Notes: generated from the letters alone by a model not told the origin. Counted from the first letter of the stretch, positions 1 through 10,709 are shown. The stretch is DNA of 64,000 nt from Candidatus Ruthia magnifica str. Cm (Calyptogena magnifica) (GCF_000015105.1 NC_008610.1:620001-684000), one strand, 5' to 3'. A program made the numbers and translations.

Positions 1-1135
1 ATAAATCAAGATAAATTCTACCAATGAGTCCATTTTTATCACTAACATTTAAAACTTTAACATCAACATGATAGCTATCTTGCTGTATTTTCTCAATTTT
101 AATTTGATATAAATTTTCAATAGTTGAGAATAGTCCGTTTAATACACTACTCTCTGGGAAGTATGGAGTTAGATCAGATTTTTTAAATCCAAATTTTTGC
201 TCTTTAAGTTTTTCACTATAAAACCCAAAATCCCACGGTTTTAAATCAATTCCTGAAAGCTTCTTTAGTTCTTCTAACTCTAATTGCGCCTGAGGCTTTG
301 AACGCTCTACCAAATTATACAAAAACTGAAGCACTTCATCAATTGTACTAACCATTTTAGACATAATAGATAACTGCGCATAATGCTCAAAACCTAAGAT
401 ATTAGCCATTTCAGCGCGCAATGATAAAATCTCATCCATAATTGGCTTGTTATTATAATCAGTTGAAGTAATACCCAATTCTGAAGCTCTTGATACATAA
501 GCTCTATACACTTCTTCTCTTAAATCTCGGTTGTCTAAATAAGTCATAACATCCATATAAACAGGCATTTGTAAACTTAACTCATAACCCTTATCAGTTT
601 TAATTTTTTCTAGTTCATTATCACTATAGCCTTTTAACTCATCTTTATCTACAATTTTTTTCCACTCATTAGTGGACTTTAAAACGTTTCTAGAAAATTC
701 ATTACTAAGTAGACTTAGTTTTTTCTTAATGGATTTAAATCTATGCGCAAAATTGCCTTCCAAGTCCACACCTGAAAGCTCAAAGCTCTTTATGACATCT
801 TTAACGATATGTTGTTGTTGCTTATTAAGATTAGTTTTTTTGAGTGTTTTATAAGCTTGATATAAACCTTTGTTGGTAGATATATTAGAATAAAAATTAG
901 TAATGATTGGCAATGTTTTTTCATATTGTTGATTAAATTCATCACTAAACATGACTGCATTTAAGTGTGAGTTAACACTAGTGAACTTATCCAATTCAAG
1001 AGCCGTTTGATCAGTAGCTGCAACCACACTATTCCAACTAGTACCAAGGCTTGCTTTTTCTACCACCTTAAGCCCATTTCTGGTTAATTTTTCAATGGTT
1101 TTGACAATATTTTTAGGTTGGAAATTTGGTTTCAT
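1..1135 (-). CDS. prlC: Oligopeptidase A (M3 metallopeptidase), N-terminal part; runs off the window
   Basis: The frame is open from an ATG at 1135 to the left edge, about 378 codons beginning MKPNFQPKNIVKTIEKLTRN. The text reads as the helical N-terminal half of an M3-family oligopeptidase, with segments such as GVDLEGNFAHRFKSIKKKLS and YRAYVSRASELG. M3 enzymes of this type are cytosolic zinc oligopeptidases that degrade short peptides, including cleaved signal peptides. The HEXXH zinc motif would lie further downstream, outside the window, so catalytic integrity cannot be judged. A tRNA-Ser gene ends just upstream of the start. Dipeptidyl carboxypeptidase is a related alternative, but the N-terminal text fits PrlC better. 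Confidence 0.8.
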   Translation of the reverse strand, partial: MKPNFQPKNIVKTIEKLTRNGLKVVEKASLGTSWNSVVAATDQTALELDKFTSVNSHLNAVMFSDEFNQQYEKTLPIITNFYSNISTNKGLYQAYKTLKKTNLNKQQQHIVKDVIKSFELSGVDLEGNFAHRFKSIKKKLSLLSNEFSRNVLKSTNEWKKIVDKDELKGYSDNELEKIKTDKGYELSLQMPVYMDVMTYLDNRDLREEVYRAYVSRASELGITSTDYNNKPIMDEILSLRAEMANILGFEHYAQLSIMSKMVSTIDEVLQFLYNLVERSKPQAQLELEELKKLSGIDLKPWDFGFYSEKLKEQKFGFKKSDLTPYFPESSVLNGLFSTIENLYQIKIEKIQQDSYHVDVKVLNVSDKNGLIGRIYLDL

Positions 1136-1147
1136 AATAAATTAATA

Positions 1148-1235
1148 TGGTGGAAGGAGTGGGATTCGAACCCACGGTACACAAAGGTACACACACTTTC
1201 CAAGCGTGCTCATTCGGCCACTCTGAAATCCTTCC
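1148..1235 (-). tRNA. tRNA-Ser (anticodon GGA)
   Basis: The 88-nt cloverleaf includes an encoded CCA. The acceptor GGAAGGA pairs with TCCTTCC. There is a 3-bp D stem, anticodon stem CACGC/GTGTG with loop TTGGAAA, a long class II variable arm, and T arm GTGGG-TTCGAAT-CCCAC. The long variable arm together with GGA identifies serine. The base before CCA reads A; the serine tRNAs of E. coli have G there. Confidence 0.95.
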
Positions 1236-1276
1236 GAAAAAAATTATTTTAATCAAAAATGGCTAATATTTCAAGG

Positions 1277-1605
1277 TTAGCTGATTTTCATACCTAGTTT
1301 GACATTAGAATCAACTGACAAAATATGCAATGATTCACCATCACCTGCTGCAAAGCACCATACCTTGTGAAATACCAAAACGCATTTTTCTAGGTACTAT
1401 GTTTGCAACCATAATGGTGAGCCGTCCTTCTAATTCCTCATTTGTATAATACGCTTTAATGCCTTGCAAACACATTGCGTGTTTCTTGTTCGCCAATATC
1501 TAATGTTAATTGTAATAATTTATCCGTGCCTTGTACATTTTTGGCTTTGATAATTTTAGCAACACCTAAATCAATTTGAATCATATTATCATTCTAGTAT
1601 TTATT
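1277..1605 (-). pseudogene. metG: Decayed C-terminal tRNA-binding (Trbp111/EMAPII-like) domain of MetRS
   Basis: The codons after the metG stop stay in the same frame across a second TAG at about 1596. They then read [34 protein letters not shown] and VFA. After an extra base they continue as [20 protein letters not shown] and [17 protein letters not shown], and after a second extra base as [20 protein letters not shown] up to a TAA at 1277. This is the oligonucleotide-binding beta domain that forms the C terminus of dimeric bacterial MetRS. Two in-frame stops and two single-base insertions show it is no longer translated as part of the enzyme. Confidence 0.9.
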
Positions 1606-3258
1606 CTACGCAACTACTTGCATGTTTTGTTTTGAAGCTTCAATAACTTGCTCAATTTTTTCATCTTCAATACGTGACATTAAAGGTTTGAATGTATTAA
1701 TTTGATGCTTGGTTAAAGGACGTTTTAAATCCTGCCAATTGAACGCATCTATATTTAAAAACATCTCAGCTTGTTTTGCCATAACAGGCAATACTGGTTT
1801 AAGATAAGTCATTAACACTCTAAATAAATTAATAGCAAGTGAAGTCACGTCATGCACTTGTTTAGTATCTTTTTTTACCAGTTGCCATGGCTTATGCTCA
1901 TCGATATATTGATTAGCTTTATCGGCTAATTTCATAATCTCACGCATAGCTTGATTATAATTACGCGCTTCATAGTGTTTTTTAATGATATCACCACAAG
2001 CAACAAATTCATGATAAAGCTCAGGATCAATAGCATAATCAGATAAAGTTTTGTTAAATTTCTTAACAAGAAATCCCGTACTACGTGAAGCAATATTAAC
2101 CACTTTACCTACTAGGTCTGAATTTACACGTTGTTTAAAATCAGTCAAATTAAGATCTATATCGTCAATTTTAGCAGACAGTTTATAGGCGTAATAATAA
2201 CGCAAACATTCAGGATTAAGATGATTAAGATAAGTTCTAGCCTGAATAAATGTGCCACGAGATTTGCTCATTTTTTGTCCGTTCACGGTTAAAAATCCAT
2301 GTACAAAGATTGCACTTGGCGTACGATAATTCGAGCCCATCAATATAGCCGGCCAAAAAAGTGCATGGAAATAAACAATGTCTTTACCGATAAAATGATA
2401 AAGCTCTGTATTTGAGTCTTTATTAAAGTATTCATCGAAATCCAAACCCTGTTCATCACAAAGCTTTTTAAAACTTGCCATATAGCCAATCGGTGCATCT
2501 AGCCAAACATAGAAATACTTGCCTTCCACATCAGGAATTTGAAAACCAAAATACGGCGCATCACGAGAAATATCCCATTGTTGAAGGCCTTGTTCAAACC
2601 ACTCAGATAATTTGTTGCTAACTTCATCTTGTAAATGCCCTTCTTTGATCCACGCTTTAAGTTGCGTTTCAAATTGAGGCAAGTCAAAGAAATAGTGTTC
2701 CGAGTCTTTAGCGATTGGAGTTGCATCTGAAATAATAGATTTGGCATTTTTTAGTTCTGTTGGCGAATAGGTTACCCCACAAATTTCACAATTATCACCA
2801 TATTGGTCATTAGCACCACATTTAGGACAATCACCTTTAATGAAGCGATCGGGTAAAAACATCTGTTTTTCAGGATCAAACGCCTGAGAAATGATACGTG
2901 TTTTAATAAAACCAGCATCATTTAACTTGTGATAAATATTAGCAGAAATGTCTTTATTTTCCTGACTATGAGTTGAGTGATATTTGCTAAAACCTATTGA
3001 AAATTCTTTAAAATCTGCTTGATGGCGTTCACTCACACCCTTAATTAACGTCTCAGGAGTAATACCAAGCTCATCAGACTTAAGCATAATGGGCGTGCCA
3101 TGTGTATCATCAGCACAAACATAATAACACTCATTACCCATCATTTTTTGAAAACGCACCCAAATATCAGCTTGAATGTATTCCAATAAATGCCCCAAAT
3201 GAATTTCACCATTAGCATAAGGCAATGCTGAGGTAACGAGAATTTTTCGCGATGTCAT
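1606..3258 (-). CDS. metG: Methionyl-tRNA synthetase, core enzyme without C-terminal dimerisation domain
   Basis: Charges tRNA-Met with methionine in the cytosol. This is a class I synthetase of 550 residues: HIGH-type motif HLGH at residues 20-23, a four-cysteine zinc knuckle (CPKC and CEIC) around residue 142-160, KMSKS within GQKMSKSRG, then the helical anticodon-binding domain. E. coli MetRS is about 677 residues. The missing part is the C-terminal tRNA-binding domain, whose remains lie directly downstream. The enzyme ends at NMQVVA. The divergent neighbour is mrp, 84 bp away. The catalytic and anticodon domains look intact, so a monomeric working enzyme is expected. Confidence 0.96.
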   Translation of the reverse strand: MTSRKILVTSALPYANGEIHLGHLLEYIQADIWVRFQKMMGNECYYVCADDTHGTPIMLKSDELGITPETLIKGVSERHQADFKEFSIGFSKYHSTHSQENKDISANIYHKLNDAGFIKTRIISQAFDPEKQMFLPDRFIKGDCPKCGANDQYGDNCEICGVTYSPTELKNAKSIISDATPIAKDSEHYFFDLPQFETQLKAWIKEGHLQDEVSNKLSEWFEQGLQQWDISRDAPYFGFQIPDVEGKYFYVWLDAPIGYMASFKKLCDEQGLDFDEYFNKDSNTELYHFIGKDIVYFHALFWPAILMGSNYRTPSAIFVHGFLTVNGQKMSKSRGTFIQARTYLNHLNPECLRYYYAYKLSAKIDDIDLNLTDFKQRVNSDLVGKVVNIASRSTGFLVKKFNKTLSDYAIDPELYHEFVACGDIIKKHYEARNYNQAMREIMKLADKANQYIDEHKPWQLVKKDTKQVHDVTSLAINLFRVLMTYLKPVLPVMAKQAEMFLNIDAFNWQDLKRPLTKHQINTFKPLMSRIEDEKIEQVIEASKQNMQVVA

Positions 3259-3342
3259 GTTAATAGGCTTGTTAATATTAAGGGTGGCTTATACCATTAT
3301 ACGATAAAATATCGCTATTTTACTTAATTGGATACAACAAAG

Positions 3343-4425
3343 ATGGCAGATTTAACGAACAAGGAAATTGAAAATATTTTATCCAAGGTTGTTGATATTT
3401 ATACCGAACAAGATATTGTTTCTTCAAATATCATTAATGATATTAACATTGATGGTGATAAAATTCAGGTTAACATTGAACTTAATTATCCTGCTAATAG
3501 TTACCACGCTATCTTATCCAAAACCATTACCGATACATTAGCAAAAAATGGTATTAACCATGTTAGTGTTGATATTAAAACCAAAATTGTTAAGTACATA
3601 GTTCAAAAAGGTGTTGATGTCCTGCCAGAAGTTAAAAATATCATTGCAATTGCCTCGGGTAAAGGTGGCGTTGGCAAATCAACCACTGCAGTTAATTTAG
3701 CATTAGCACTACAAATGGAAGGCGCAAAAATTGCTATTTTAGATGCTGATATTTATGGCCCTTCTCAACCTAGAATGCTAGGCGTTAGCAAAGTAAAGCC
3801 AGAATCCACTGCTGAAGGAAAATTATTACCTATTTTGGGCCATGGTATACAAAGTATGTCAATCGGCTACTTGGTGGATGAAGACAATCCTATGATTTGG
3901 CGTGGTCCTATGGTTACTCAAGCTTTAGAGCAAATGCTAAGAGACACCTTATGGCGTGGTATTGATTATATGATCATTGACTTGCCACCAGGCACAGGTG
4001 ATACACAACTAACACTATCACAAAAAATTCCAGTAAGTGGTTCTGTGATTGTAACAACCCCGCAAGACATTGCACTAATTGATGCTAAAAAAGGCTTAAA
4101 AATGTTTGAAAAAGTTAACATTCCTATTTTGGGTATTGTTGAAAATATGTCATTACATATTTGCTCAGAATGCGGACACCAAGAGGCTATTTTCGGAACA
4201 GGTGGTGGTGAAACTATGGCTGCTGATGCGAATGTTGAATTTTTAGGTGCTCTCCCTTTAGAGATGGATATTCGAACTGATGTTGACGAAGGTACGCCAA
4301 CAGTTATTAAAGATCCAGAAGGCAGAATATCTGAGATTTATAAAGAAATAGCTAAAAAAGTCAGTGCCAAATTAACCCAACAATCTCGCGCAACCAATGC
4401 TTTCCCAAGTATTACCATTGAATAA
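3343..4425 (+). CDS. apbC: Mrp/ApbC-type P-loop ATPase, Fe-S cluster carrier
   Basis: A 360-residue cytosolic ATPase that binds and transfers Fe-S clusters. The N-terminal MIP18/DUF59-like domain covers roughly residues 1-95. It is followed by the deviant Walker A GKGGVGKST, a Walker B region around YMIIDLPPGTGD, and a CxxC (CSEC) near the C-terminal third that holds the bridging cluster in this family. I chose the ATG at 3343 (MADLTNKEIENI); an in-frame TTG at 3328 would add five residues and is less likely. It is divergent from metG. The isc operon on the opposite strand about 1 kb away fits the same Fe-S role. Confidence 0.92.
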   Translation: MADLTNKEIENILSKVVDIYTEQDIVSSNIINDINIDGDKIQVNIELNYPANSYHAILSKTITDTLAKNGINHVSVDIKTKIVKYIVQKGVDVLPEVKNIIAIASGKGGVGKSTTAVNLALALQMEGAKIAILDADIYGPSQPRMLGVSKVKPESTAEGKLLPILGHGIQSMSIGYLVDEDNPMIWRGPMVTQALEQMLRDTLWRGIDYMIIDLPPGTGDTQLTLSQKIPVSGSVIVTTPQDIALIDAKKGLKMFEKVNIPILGIVENMSLHICSECGHQEAIFGTGGGETMAADANVEFLGALPLEMDIRTDVDEGTPTVIKDPEGRISEIYKEIAKKVSAKLTQQSRATNAFPSITIE

Positions 4426-4689
4426 TATTAAATAAGTAAATATGGATTATACAAAGTGGCTTTAAGGTAGATTTATTTGGCATCATATAATGTGTGGATA
4501 TGATTGCCCATATACTGTTCAGCAATCAAAATGACTGGTATCTTATATGACACGTACTAAAAGCGGTTGCCAATACAAATGAATCTATTAACACATTAAG
4601 TAGTATTAAGAAATCATTAAAAGTGAACATCAATAAAAATATTGTGATACTATTTATATCAATGGTTTAGACAGCCTTGATTTTGTCAA

Positions 4690-5204
4690 AATATTTCACT
4701 CAAATAATCTAGAAAAAACTTTGTTAATATAGTGAAAAATCCGCCAATTAATGGGCTTGAGTAGTCAGTTGGATGTCATAACCTGTGCTAAGTCCTTTCA
4801 GTATTAATCAGCGATAAAGTTAGTACGTTGGTATTCTAGACCAATGTTTAAACGTTTATGTGCAGATTTTTGATTTCATAATCGGTAAACTCTAATACCC
4901 ACGATTGCCATGTCATTTTCAACCAAAATACGATGACCAATATCTAAGTTAATGGTTTCACCAGGGGTGAATTGATCTTGAAAAAGATTAAGTCTTTGCT
5001 GTTGTAGTTAGCTAAGTTGAATGGTTTTAAATACTATAGTCAAGTTCTTTTGAATTAAATCCATGAATATTAATTTCAATACGACCATAACCAAACTGAT
5101 TAAAAAACTTGTTAGCTTTGTTATTAATCAAACCTTCGGTTTTAGTAATGGCTTGTGCTTTTTAAGTCTGAAAATATTTTATTGCTTAATTCTTTAGTAT
5201 CCAT
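4690..5204 (-). pseudogene. Remnant of an inverse autotransporter (intimin/invasin-type) beta domain
   Basis: The whole interval 4426-5470 has no intact gene. On the minus strand, broken frames give in order MDTKELSNKIFSDL, GLINNKANKFFNQFGYGRIE, LFQDQFTPGETINLDIGHRI, MAIVGIRVYR, HKRLNIGLEYQRTNFIAD and LSTGYDIQLTTQA. This order and wording follow the inverse autotransporter beta domain: the NxxNxFFxQFG start, the loop before 'hkRlglGaEyrt', then 'nGyDiqL'. Stops and frame shifts interrupt it throughout. It would have been an outer-membrane adhesin barrel. The call rests on recognition by eye of short blocks. Confidence 0.55.
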
Positions 5205-5470
5205 AGTGTACCATAAAGTTCTTTGAATAAGGTGGTGATTGTTAGCTATCTTTTGTGCTCAGTGTTTAAATATAGATAAGTAAATTTATAAAAAATATTG
5301 GTGTCTTATATGCTAATGGAGAATAAAAAGGTAGAAAAAGTGAGTGATGGCTTGAAGAAAGCTCGAGTGTCTGGGGTATTTTTGAACGTGCTTGTTGCTA
5401 AATTTTATGATATTAAGTGCTTCTTGTATTTGAAAGTATTTTTTAGTGTTTTACTTTAAAAAATAATATT

Positions 5471-5809
5471 TTAGTGGTTTTCAGAGACTTGGTTAATGGT
5501 GTATTTTGGAATTTCAATCACTAAATCAGTGTCACCCATAATCGTTTGGCAAGATAGACGAGAATTCGGGTCTAAGCCCCAAGCTTTGTCTAATAAATCA
5601 TCTTCTATTTCATCTGATTCCTCCACTGAATCAAACCCCTCACGTAGGTAAATATGACAAGTTGTACAAGCGTTTGACATTTCACAAGCGTGTTCGATTT
5701 CAATGTCATTAGCAAGTAGCGCATCGCAAACACTAACACCTGATTGAGTTTCAATAACAATGCCTTCTGAGCATAATTCATGATGGGGTAATACAATGAT
5801 TTGTGGCAT
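5471..5809 (-). CDS. fdx: ISC-type [2Fe-2S] ferredoxin
   Basis: A 112-residue adrenodoxin-type ferredoxin that supplies electrons during cluster assembly on IscU. The ligand cysteines are visible as CEMSNACTTC (C-x5-C-x2-C) plus a fourth in RLSCQTI. The start MPQIIVLPHHELC matches the family. It is the last gene of the isc operon, 23 bp after hscA. The length is normal for Isc ferredoxin. Confidence 0.95.
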   Translation of the reverse strand: MPQIIVLPHHELCSEGIVIETQSGVSVCDALLANDIEIEHACEMSNACTTCHIYLREGFDSVEESDEIEDDLLDKAWGLDPNSRLSCQTIMGDTDLVIEIPKYTINQVSENH

Positions 5810-5832
5810 ATTAGGTTTCCTAAATATTTTTC

Positions 5833-7677
5833 TTAAAATTCATCAACATTATGACCTTGCATGGCTTTCATAACGGTGTTGTTCATACGCATTTCAACAA
5901 ATTTTGAGCAGGTGTTCTCAAGATTTTCAAGGGCAGTTTTAATAGCTTTTTCATCATCAGAATGAGCCATGTTAAACAGTATCGTTCTTGCAGTTAAGAT
6001 ATTGTTAAGCATTTTAACATCAAGCATGTGCTTATCTTTTTTAAGTGCTAAATCTATTGCTTGAATAGTTCTGTTTGCCTCTACTTGTGTTTCATGAAGT
6101 TGTCTAGTTTGAATATCAGTTTTGGCAAATAAAATAGAATCTTTTAGCATCTTTTCCATTTGTACATCTGTTAACCCATAAGATGGCTTAATGGTGATAT
6201 TTGTTTTAACACCCGATATTTGCTCAACAGCACTCACAGATAACAAGCCATCAGTATCCACTTGAAACTCAATTTGAATACGAGCACTACCTGCTACCAT
6301 TGGTGGAATACCTTGCAAATCAAATTTAGCTAATGAGCGACAGTCCTTAACCAACTCCCTTTCACCTTGCAATACATGGACACTCATTGCTGTTTGCCCG
6401 TCTTTAAAGGTGGTAAATTCTTGTGCGCGAATAATCGGAATTGTAGTATTACGATGAATGACCTTTTCCACTAATCCACCCATCGTTTCAAGCCCAAGTG
6501 ACAATGGCAATACATCTAATAACAACACATCACCTTGTGATTTATTACCAGCCAAAATATTGGCTTGTATCGCCGCACCTTTAGCAACAACTTCATCTGG
6601 ATTAATGGAGCACAAAACCGGTTTATTGAATAAATCACTTACCATAAAGCGAACTAATGGCATACGCGTGGAGCCACCTACCATAATAATGTCCTTAATA
6701 TCTTCAACATCAACTTGCGCATCTCTAATAGCTCGTTTGGTTAACAATAAGGTGCGTTTAATAAGTACTTTGGCTAAAATTTCAAATTTTTTCTTAGTAA
6801 TGCGATAAGATTTTTCAATACAGTTAAATTTTGCAAACTCATGGTTACTCAGAGTTTCTTTGGCGGTGCGTGAAAATTGCTTAATTTTCTGCATTTGAGT
6901 AGGTGTAAGTTTATTAATACCCAATTGCTTGATGCAATCATCAACAATCAGTGCATCAAAATCATCTCCACCCAAAGTGGAGTCACCGCTTATTGCTAAT
7001 ACTTTGAACACACCCTTGCTAAAGCTTAAAATTGAAATATCAAACGTACCACCACCTAAATCATAAATTGCATGTACACCCTCTTCACCAGATTCCAAAC
7101 CATAAGCAACTGCTGCTGCCGTTGGCTCATTAAGCAAGCGCAAAGTTTTAAGTCCAGCTAAAGTTGCTGCATCTTTAGTTGCTTGACGTTGTGCATCATT
7201 AAAATAAGCAGGTACAGTGATTACTGCGCCAAATAGCGCACCACCCAATGATTTCTCAGCACATTGCTTAAGTGAAGCTAAAATACTAGCAGAAATTTCA
7301 ACTGCAGATAGATCCCCTGTAGCAGTATGAAATAATACATTATTGCCATTTTCAAGCAATTGATAAGGGCAATTTTTAAATGTACTAACTTCTTTATAAC
7401 TCATGCCCATAAAGCGTTTCACTGAAATAATAGTATTAGTCGGATCAGTTTTTGCATAATGGTAAGCATTACAACCAACTGTTAATTTATTATCCTTACC
7501 ACAATGCACAACCGAAGGTAAAATTGTCTCATTGTTCTCATGGATGAGAACTTTACTTTGACCACTCATCACAGATGCAACCAATGAATTAGTCGTGCCT
7601 AAATCAATACCAATCGCTAACTTATGCTGATGTATTGCGGATACTTGACCAGGTTCTGATATTTGTAATAAAGCCAT
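5833..7677 (-). CDS. hscA: Fe-S assembly Hsp70 chaperone HscA
   Basis: A 614-residue specialised Hsp70 that drives cluster release from IscU with HscB. The ATPase domain begins with [13 protein letters not shown] around residue 22; further ATPase signatures are [14 protein letters not shown] and VGGSTRMP. The substrate-binding domain carries [17 protein letters not shown]. The short N-terminal extension before the ATPase motif and the operon position after hscB mark it as HscA rather than DnaK. It is 15 bp downstream of hscB and 23 bp upstream of fdx. Confidence 0.96.
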   Translation of the reverse strand: MALLQISEPGQVSAIHQHKLAIGIDLGTTNSLVASVMSGQSKVLIHENNETILPSVVHCGKDNKLTVGCNAYHYAKTDPTNTIISVKRFMGMSYKEVSTFKNCPYQLLENGNNVLFHTATGDLSAVEISASILASLKQCAEKSLGGALFGAVITVPAYFNDAQRQATKDAATLAGLKTLRLLNEPTAAAVAYGLESGEEGVHAIYDLGGGTFDISILSFSKGVFKVLAISGDSTLGGDDFDALIVDDCIKQLGINKLTPTQMQKIKQFSRTAKETLSNHEFAKFNCIEKSYRITKKKFEILAKVLIKRTLLLTKRAIRDAQVDVEDIKDIIMVGGSTRMPLVRFMVSDLFNKPVLCSINPDEVVAKGAAIQANILAGNKSQGDVLLLDVLPLSLGLETMGGLVEKVIHRNTTIPIIRAQEFTTFKDGQTAMSVHVLQGERELVKDCRSLAKFDLQGIPPMVAGSARIQIEFQVDTDGLLSVSAVEQISGVKTNITIKPSYGLTDVQMEKMLKDSILFAKTDIQTRQLHETQVEANRTIQAIDLALKKDKHMLDVKMLNNILTARTILFNMAHSDDEKAIKTALENLENTCSKFVEMRMNNTVMKAMQGHNVDEF

Positions 7678-7692
7678 TATTGATATTGATTG

Positions 7693-8208
7693 CTACAACC
7701 ACTCATCCATTAATTGTTTTGCATGAACATTTAATTGCTCATAAAATTTTAATTCCCTAACTAAGTCTTTAATCTCATTTAATGCTTTTATATTAGCAAA
7801 TGAAGCTCTAATACTGTCTATATTGTGTTTAATTTTTTCATCTATTCTTTCAGTAAAATTATCTAAAGCTGTTTCGTCTTTGCTGATTTGAATTGACTCT
7901 AAAACCTCTCTTAGCTCAATTTGAGACATTAAAAAATCAACCGTCATTGTTGTGTCTTTTTCGTCAAATACGTTAATACCATTTAATTCTAATAAATAAC
8001 TAGCACGATTAAGTGGAGATTTTAAGGTGTCAAATGCTGTGTTAATTAACGAAGTATTTTGTAATGCCAAAGCCCTTTCTTTATTACTACCAGAGACAAA
8101 TTTATCGGGATGAAATTTTACGACTTGTTGTTGGTATTCAATGTTAAGCTTAGTGATATTTATATCAAAATCAGCTGCTAATGAAAACAACTCAAAATAG
8201 TTTTCCAT
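7693..8208 (-). CDS. hscB: J-domain co-chaperone HscB
   Basis: A 171-residue J-protein that delivers IscU to HscA. The N-terminal J domain (residues about 1-75) includes HPDK in VVKFHPDKF, the catalytic HPD of J proteins. The C-terminal helical part is the IscU-binding domain. The length matches E. coli HscB (171). It lies between iscA and hscA with short spacers. Confidence 0.94.
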   Translation of the reverse strand: MENYFELFSLAADFDINITKLNIEYQQQVVKFHPDKFVSGSNKERALALQNTSLINTAFDTLKSPLNRASYLLELNGINVFDEKDTTMTVDFLMSQIELREVLESIQISKDETALDNFTERIDEKIKHNIDSIRASFANIKALNEIKDLVRELKFYEQLNVHAKQLMDEWL

Positions 8209-8220
8209 TTTTTTAAAAAA

Positions 8221-8544
8221 CTAAACCGTAAAAGATTCGCCACAGCCACATTCAGCTTTAGCATTTGGATTGTTAAACTCAAAACCCTCATTTAAACCTT
8301 CTTTAATATAATCAACTTGCGTACCATCTAAATAAATTAAACTCTTTGCATCGACAATAACTTTAATGTCGTTGCCTTCAAATACAGTATCATCGTTGTT
8401 TGTATTATCAACAAATTCTATGTTGTAACCAAGACCAGAACAACCTGTAGTTTGTACGCTCAAGCGAATGCCTATGCCAAAACCACGATTAGTTAAAAAA
8501 TCAGCAACACGCTCTACCGCACGATCAGTTAAAGTAATTGCCAT
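8221..8544 (-). CDS. iscA: A-type Fe-S carrier IscA
   Basis: A 107-residue HesB/IscA-family protein. The three conserved cysteines are present: TTGCSGLGY around residue 35 and CGCGES at the C terminus. It acts as a cluster carrier downstream of IscU, especially toward [4Fe-4S] targets. It is 6 bp from iscU and 12 bp from hscB in the isc operon. Confidence 0.95.
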   Translation of the reverse strand: MAITLTDRAVERVADFLTNRGFGIGIRLSVQTTGCSGLGYNIEFVDNTNNDDTVFEGNDIKVIVDAKSLIYLDGTQVDYIKEGLNEGFEFNNPNAKAECGCGESFTV

Positions 8545-8550
8545 TATTGA

Positions 8551-8928
8551 TTAGGCTTTGCTTTTTATATCATTAATGGCTGCTTTTATGGCATCTTCAG
8601 CCAAAACTGAACAATGTATCTTAACGGGTGGTAAGGATAACTCTTCTGCAATATCAGAATTTTTAATTTCTGCCGCTTCATTTAGTGTTTTTCCTTTAAC
8701 CCATTCTGTTAATAATGAACTTGATGCAATGGCAGAGCCACAACCATAAGTTTTAAACTTAGCATCTTCAATCACGCCATTATCATCAACTTGAATTTGC
8801 AAACGCATCACATCACCACATGCGGGTGCACCCACCATACCTGTGCCAACATTTTTAGCGTCTTTGTCTAATACGCCTACATTACGTGGATTTTCATAAT
8901 GATCCATTACTTTTTCACCATATGCCAT
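8551..8928 (-). CDS. iscU: Fe-S cluster scaffold IscU
   Basis: A 125-residue scaffold on which [2Fe-2S] clusters are built. The three ligand cysteines appear in GAPACGD, TYGCGSAIAS and KIHCSVLA. The LPPVK motif recognised by HscA precedes the third. It starts MAYGEKVMDHYENPRNVG, preceded by an AGGAG-type ribosome site (cttttctcct on the plus strand). It follows iscS. Confidence 0.96.
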   Translation of the reverse strand: MAYGEKVMDHYENPRNVGVLDKDAKNVGTGMVGAPACGDVMRLQIQVDDNGVIEDAKFKTYGCGSAIASSSLLTEWVKGKTLNEAAEIKNSDIAEELSLPPVKIHCSVLAEDAIKAAINDIKSKA

Positions 8929-8987
8929 CTCTTTTCTCCTTTTTAGTCTTGTTGTTAGTCGCTAAACCATGTATTTATTACATTCAT

Positions 8988-10202
8988 TTAATGCGCTGTC
9001 CATTCAACTTTACTGATGTCAATGCCATCCTTGAACATATCCCAAAGCGGAGATAAATCACGTAATTTATCAACTTTAGTACGTACCAAATTAATAGCCT
9101 TATCAACTTGTGCTTCAGTTGTATAACGTCCAATGGTAAATCTAATTGATGAGTGTGCCAATTCATCACTCAAACCTAGTGCACGCAAAACATATGATGG
9201 CTCAAGACTTGAACTAGTACAAGCTGAACCTGAAGACACAGCAATATCATTAACAGCCATCATTAGTGATTCACCTTCAACATAGTTAAAACTGATATTT
9301 AAATTGCCTGGAATACGATTTTTCATATCACCATTGATCACAACCTCTTCCATATTAACAAAACCTGCTAATAAACGATCACGTAATTGTCTAATTTTTG
9401 AGTTTTCCTCTTTCATCTCAGCTTGTGCAATCGCAAAAGCCTCACCCATACCAACAATTTGATGTGTGGCTAAAGTGCCTGAACGCATACCTCGCTCATG
9501 CCCACCACCATGCATTTGTGCTTCAATGCGCACACGTGGTTTACGACGCACATAAAGCGCACCCATTCCTTTAGGTCCATAAATTTTATGGGCTGAAAAA
9601 CTCATTAAATCAACGGGTAATTTTGATAAATCAATCGTCACTTTTCCTGCTGATTGTGCCGCATCAACATGAAAGAAAATCTTATTTTCACGACAAAGAT
9701 TACCAATAGCCTCAATATCTTGAATCACGCCAATTTCGTTATTAACATGCATGATTGACACCAGTATAGTATCTTCACGTATTGCTTTTTTTAAAACATT
9801 TAAATCCAATAAGCCATTGGGCATCGGATCTAAATATGTTGCTTCATAATTTTCACGTTCTAATTGCCGACAAGTGTCTAATACAGCCTTGTGTTCAGTT
9901 TTTAAAGTGATGATGTGGTTACCTTTTTTGTGATAAAAATGCGCAATACCTTTAATAGCTAAATTATCAGACTCAGTTGCGCCTGAAGTCCAAACAATTT
10001 CTTTTGAGTCAGCGCCCACTAAATCAGCCACTTGATGTCTAGCTTTTTTAACAGCCTCATCAGCTTTCCAGCCGTAATAATGAGAATTTGATGCTGGATT
10101 ACCAAAATTACCATCCGTAGTTAAATATTGCATCATTTTTTGAGCAACACGCTCGTCAACGGGTGTTGTTGCTGAATAATCCATATAAGTAGGTGTTGAC
10201 AT
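8988..10202 (-). CDS. iscS: Cysteine desulfurase IscS
   Basis: A 404-residue PLP enzyme that takes sulfur from cysteine for Fe-S clusters and tRNA thiolation. The PLP lysine lies in [12 protein letters not shown] (around residue 206) and the catalytic cysteine in [10 protein letters not shown] (around 328). The length equals E. coli IscS. It lies 2 bp after iscR and supplies sulfur to IscU next door; TtcA, 2 kb upstream, uses the same type of sulfur relay. Confidence 0.97.
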   Translation of the reverse strand: MSTPTYMDYSATTPVDERVAQKMMQYLTTDGNFGNPASNSHYYGWKADEAVKKARHQVADLVGADSKEIVWTSGATESDNLAIKGIAHFYHKKGNHIITLKTEHKAVLDTCRQLERENYEATYLDPMPNGLLDLNVLKKAIREDTILVSIMHVNNEIGVIQDIEAIGNLCRENKIFFHVDAAQSAGKVTIDLSKLPVDLMSFSAHKIYGPKGMGALYVRRKPRVRIEAQMHGGGHERGMRSGTLATHQIVGMGEAFAIAQAEMKEENSKIRQLRDRLLAGFVNMEEVVINGDMKNRIPGNLNISFNYVEGESLMMAVNDIAVSSGSACTSSSLEPSYVLRALGLSDELAHSSIRFTIGRYTTEAQVDKAINLVRTKVDKLRDLSPLWDMFKDGIDISKVEWTAH

Positions 10203-10204
10203 AT

Positions 10205-10624
10205 TTACACTCCTTTGTTTGAGCTATGATCGTCAATCACCATTTGCAAGGTTTTACCGTTCAAAAATGTTCTAATTTGTTGACTAACTTCGCACCATAA
10301 TTGGTGAGAAATGCACTGACGCCCATTGTTACATCCTTTAATGCCTTTACAACGACGCAAGTCAATATTTTCATCTACCGCTTCGATAATTTGAGTTAAA
10401 TTAATATCAGAAACCTTGGCATCAAGCAAATAACCACCGCCTGGACCACGTACACTTTTAACCAATTCAGCACGACGCAATTTAGCAAATAATTGCTCCA
10501 AATAAGACAATGAAATATTTTGTCTTTGTGAAATAATATCTAAAGTAATGGGTTTTCCAGTGTCGTTAGATGCCAAATCTAACATTGCAATTACTGCATA
10601 ACGACCTTTGGTTGTTAATTGCAT
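10205..10624 (-). CDS. iscR: Rrf2-family Fe-S sensing regulator IscR
   Basis: A 139-residue winged-helix regulator that represses the isc operon when holding a [2Fe-2S] cluster. The helix-turn-helix occupies the N-terminal half. The three cluster cysteines are seen in [18 protein letters not shown], spaced six and six as in E. coli, and the histidine ligand follows three residues after the last cysteine. First gene of the operon, behind a strong promoter. Confidence 0.95.
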   Translation of the reverse strand: MQLTTKGRYAVIAMLDLASNDTGKPITLDIISQRQNISLSYLEQLFAKLRRAELVKSVRGPGGGYLLDAKVSDINLTQIIEAVDENIDLRRCKGIKGCNNGRQCISHQLWCEVSQQIRTFLNGKTLQMVIDDHSSNKGV

Positions 10625-10656
10625 ATCATTCCTAATCCTAGTTAATAACAGGATTG

Positions 10657-10686
10657 ATTATACACTTAACCAAGTTATTTAGTCAA
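10657..10686 (-). promoter_or_regulatory. Sigma70-type promoter of the isc operon
   Basis: On the minus strand TTGACT (10681-10686) and TATAAT (10657-10662) are separated by 18 bp, upstream of iscR. The spacer and flanks (TTGACTAAATAACTTGG) contain an imperfect inverted repeat that could be an IscR type 1 site, which is how this operon is autoregulated in E. coli. The promoter is directly visible; the IscR site is inference. Confidence 0.65.
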
Positions 10687-10709
10687 GTAAAAAATTTAAT
10701 ATTAAATGG

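Noticed and set aside
5310-5459. A 49-codon plus-strand frame starting MLMENKKVEKVSDGL before fdx
   Set aside because: Short, unlike any family I know, in a region otherwise made of decayed text; no convincing ribosome site or conservation evidence.
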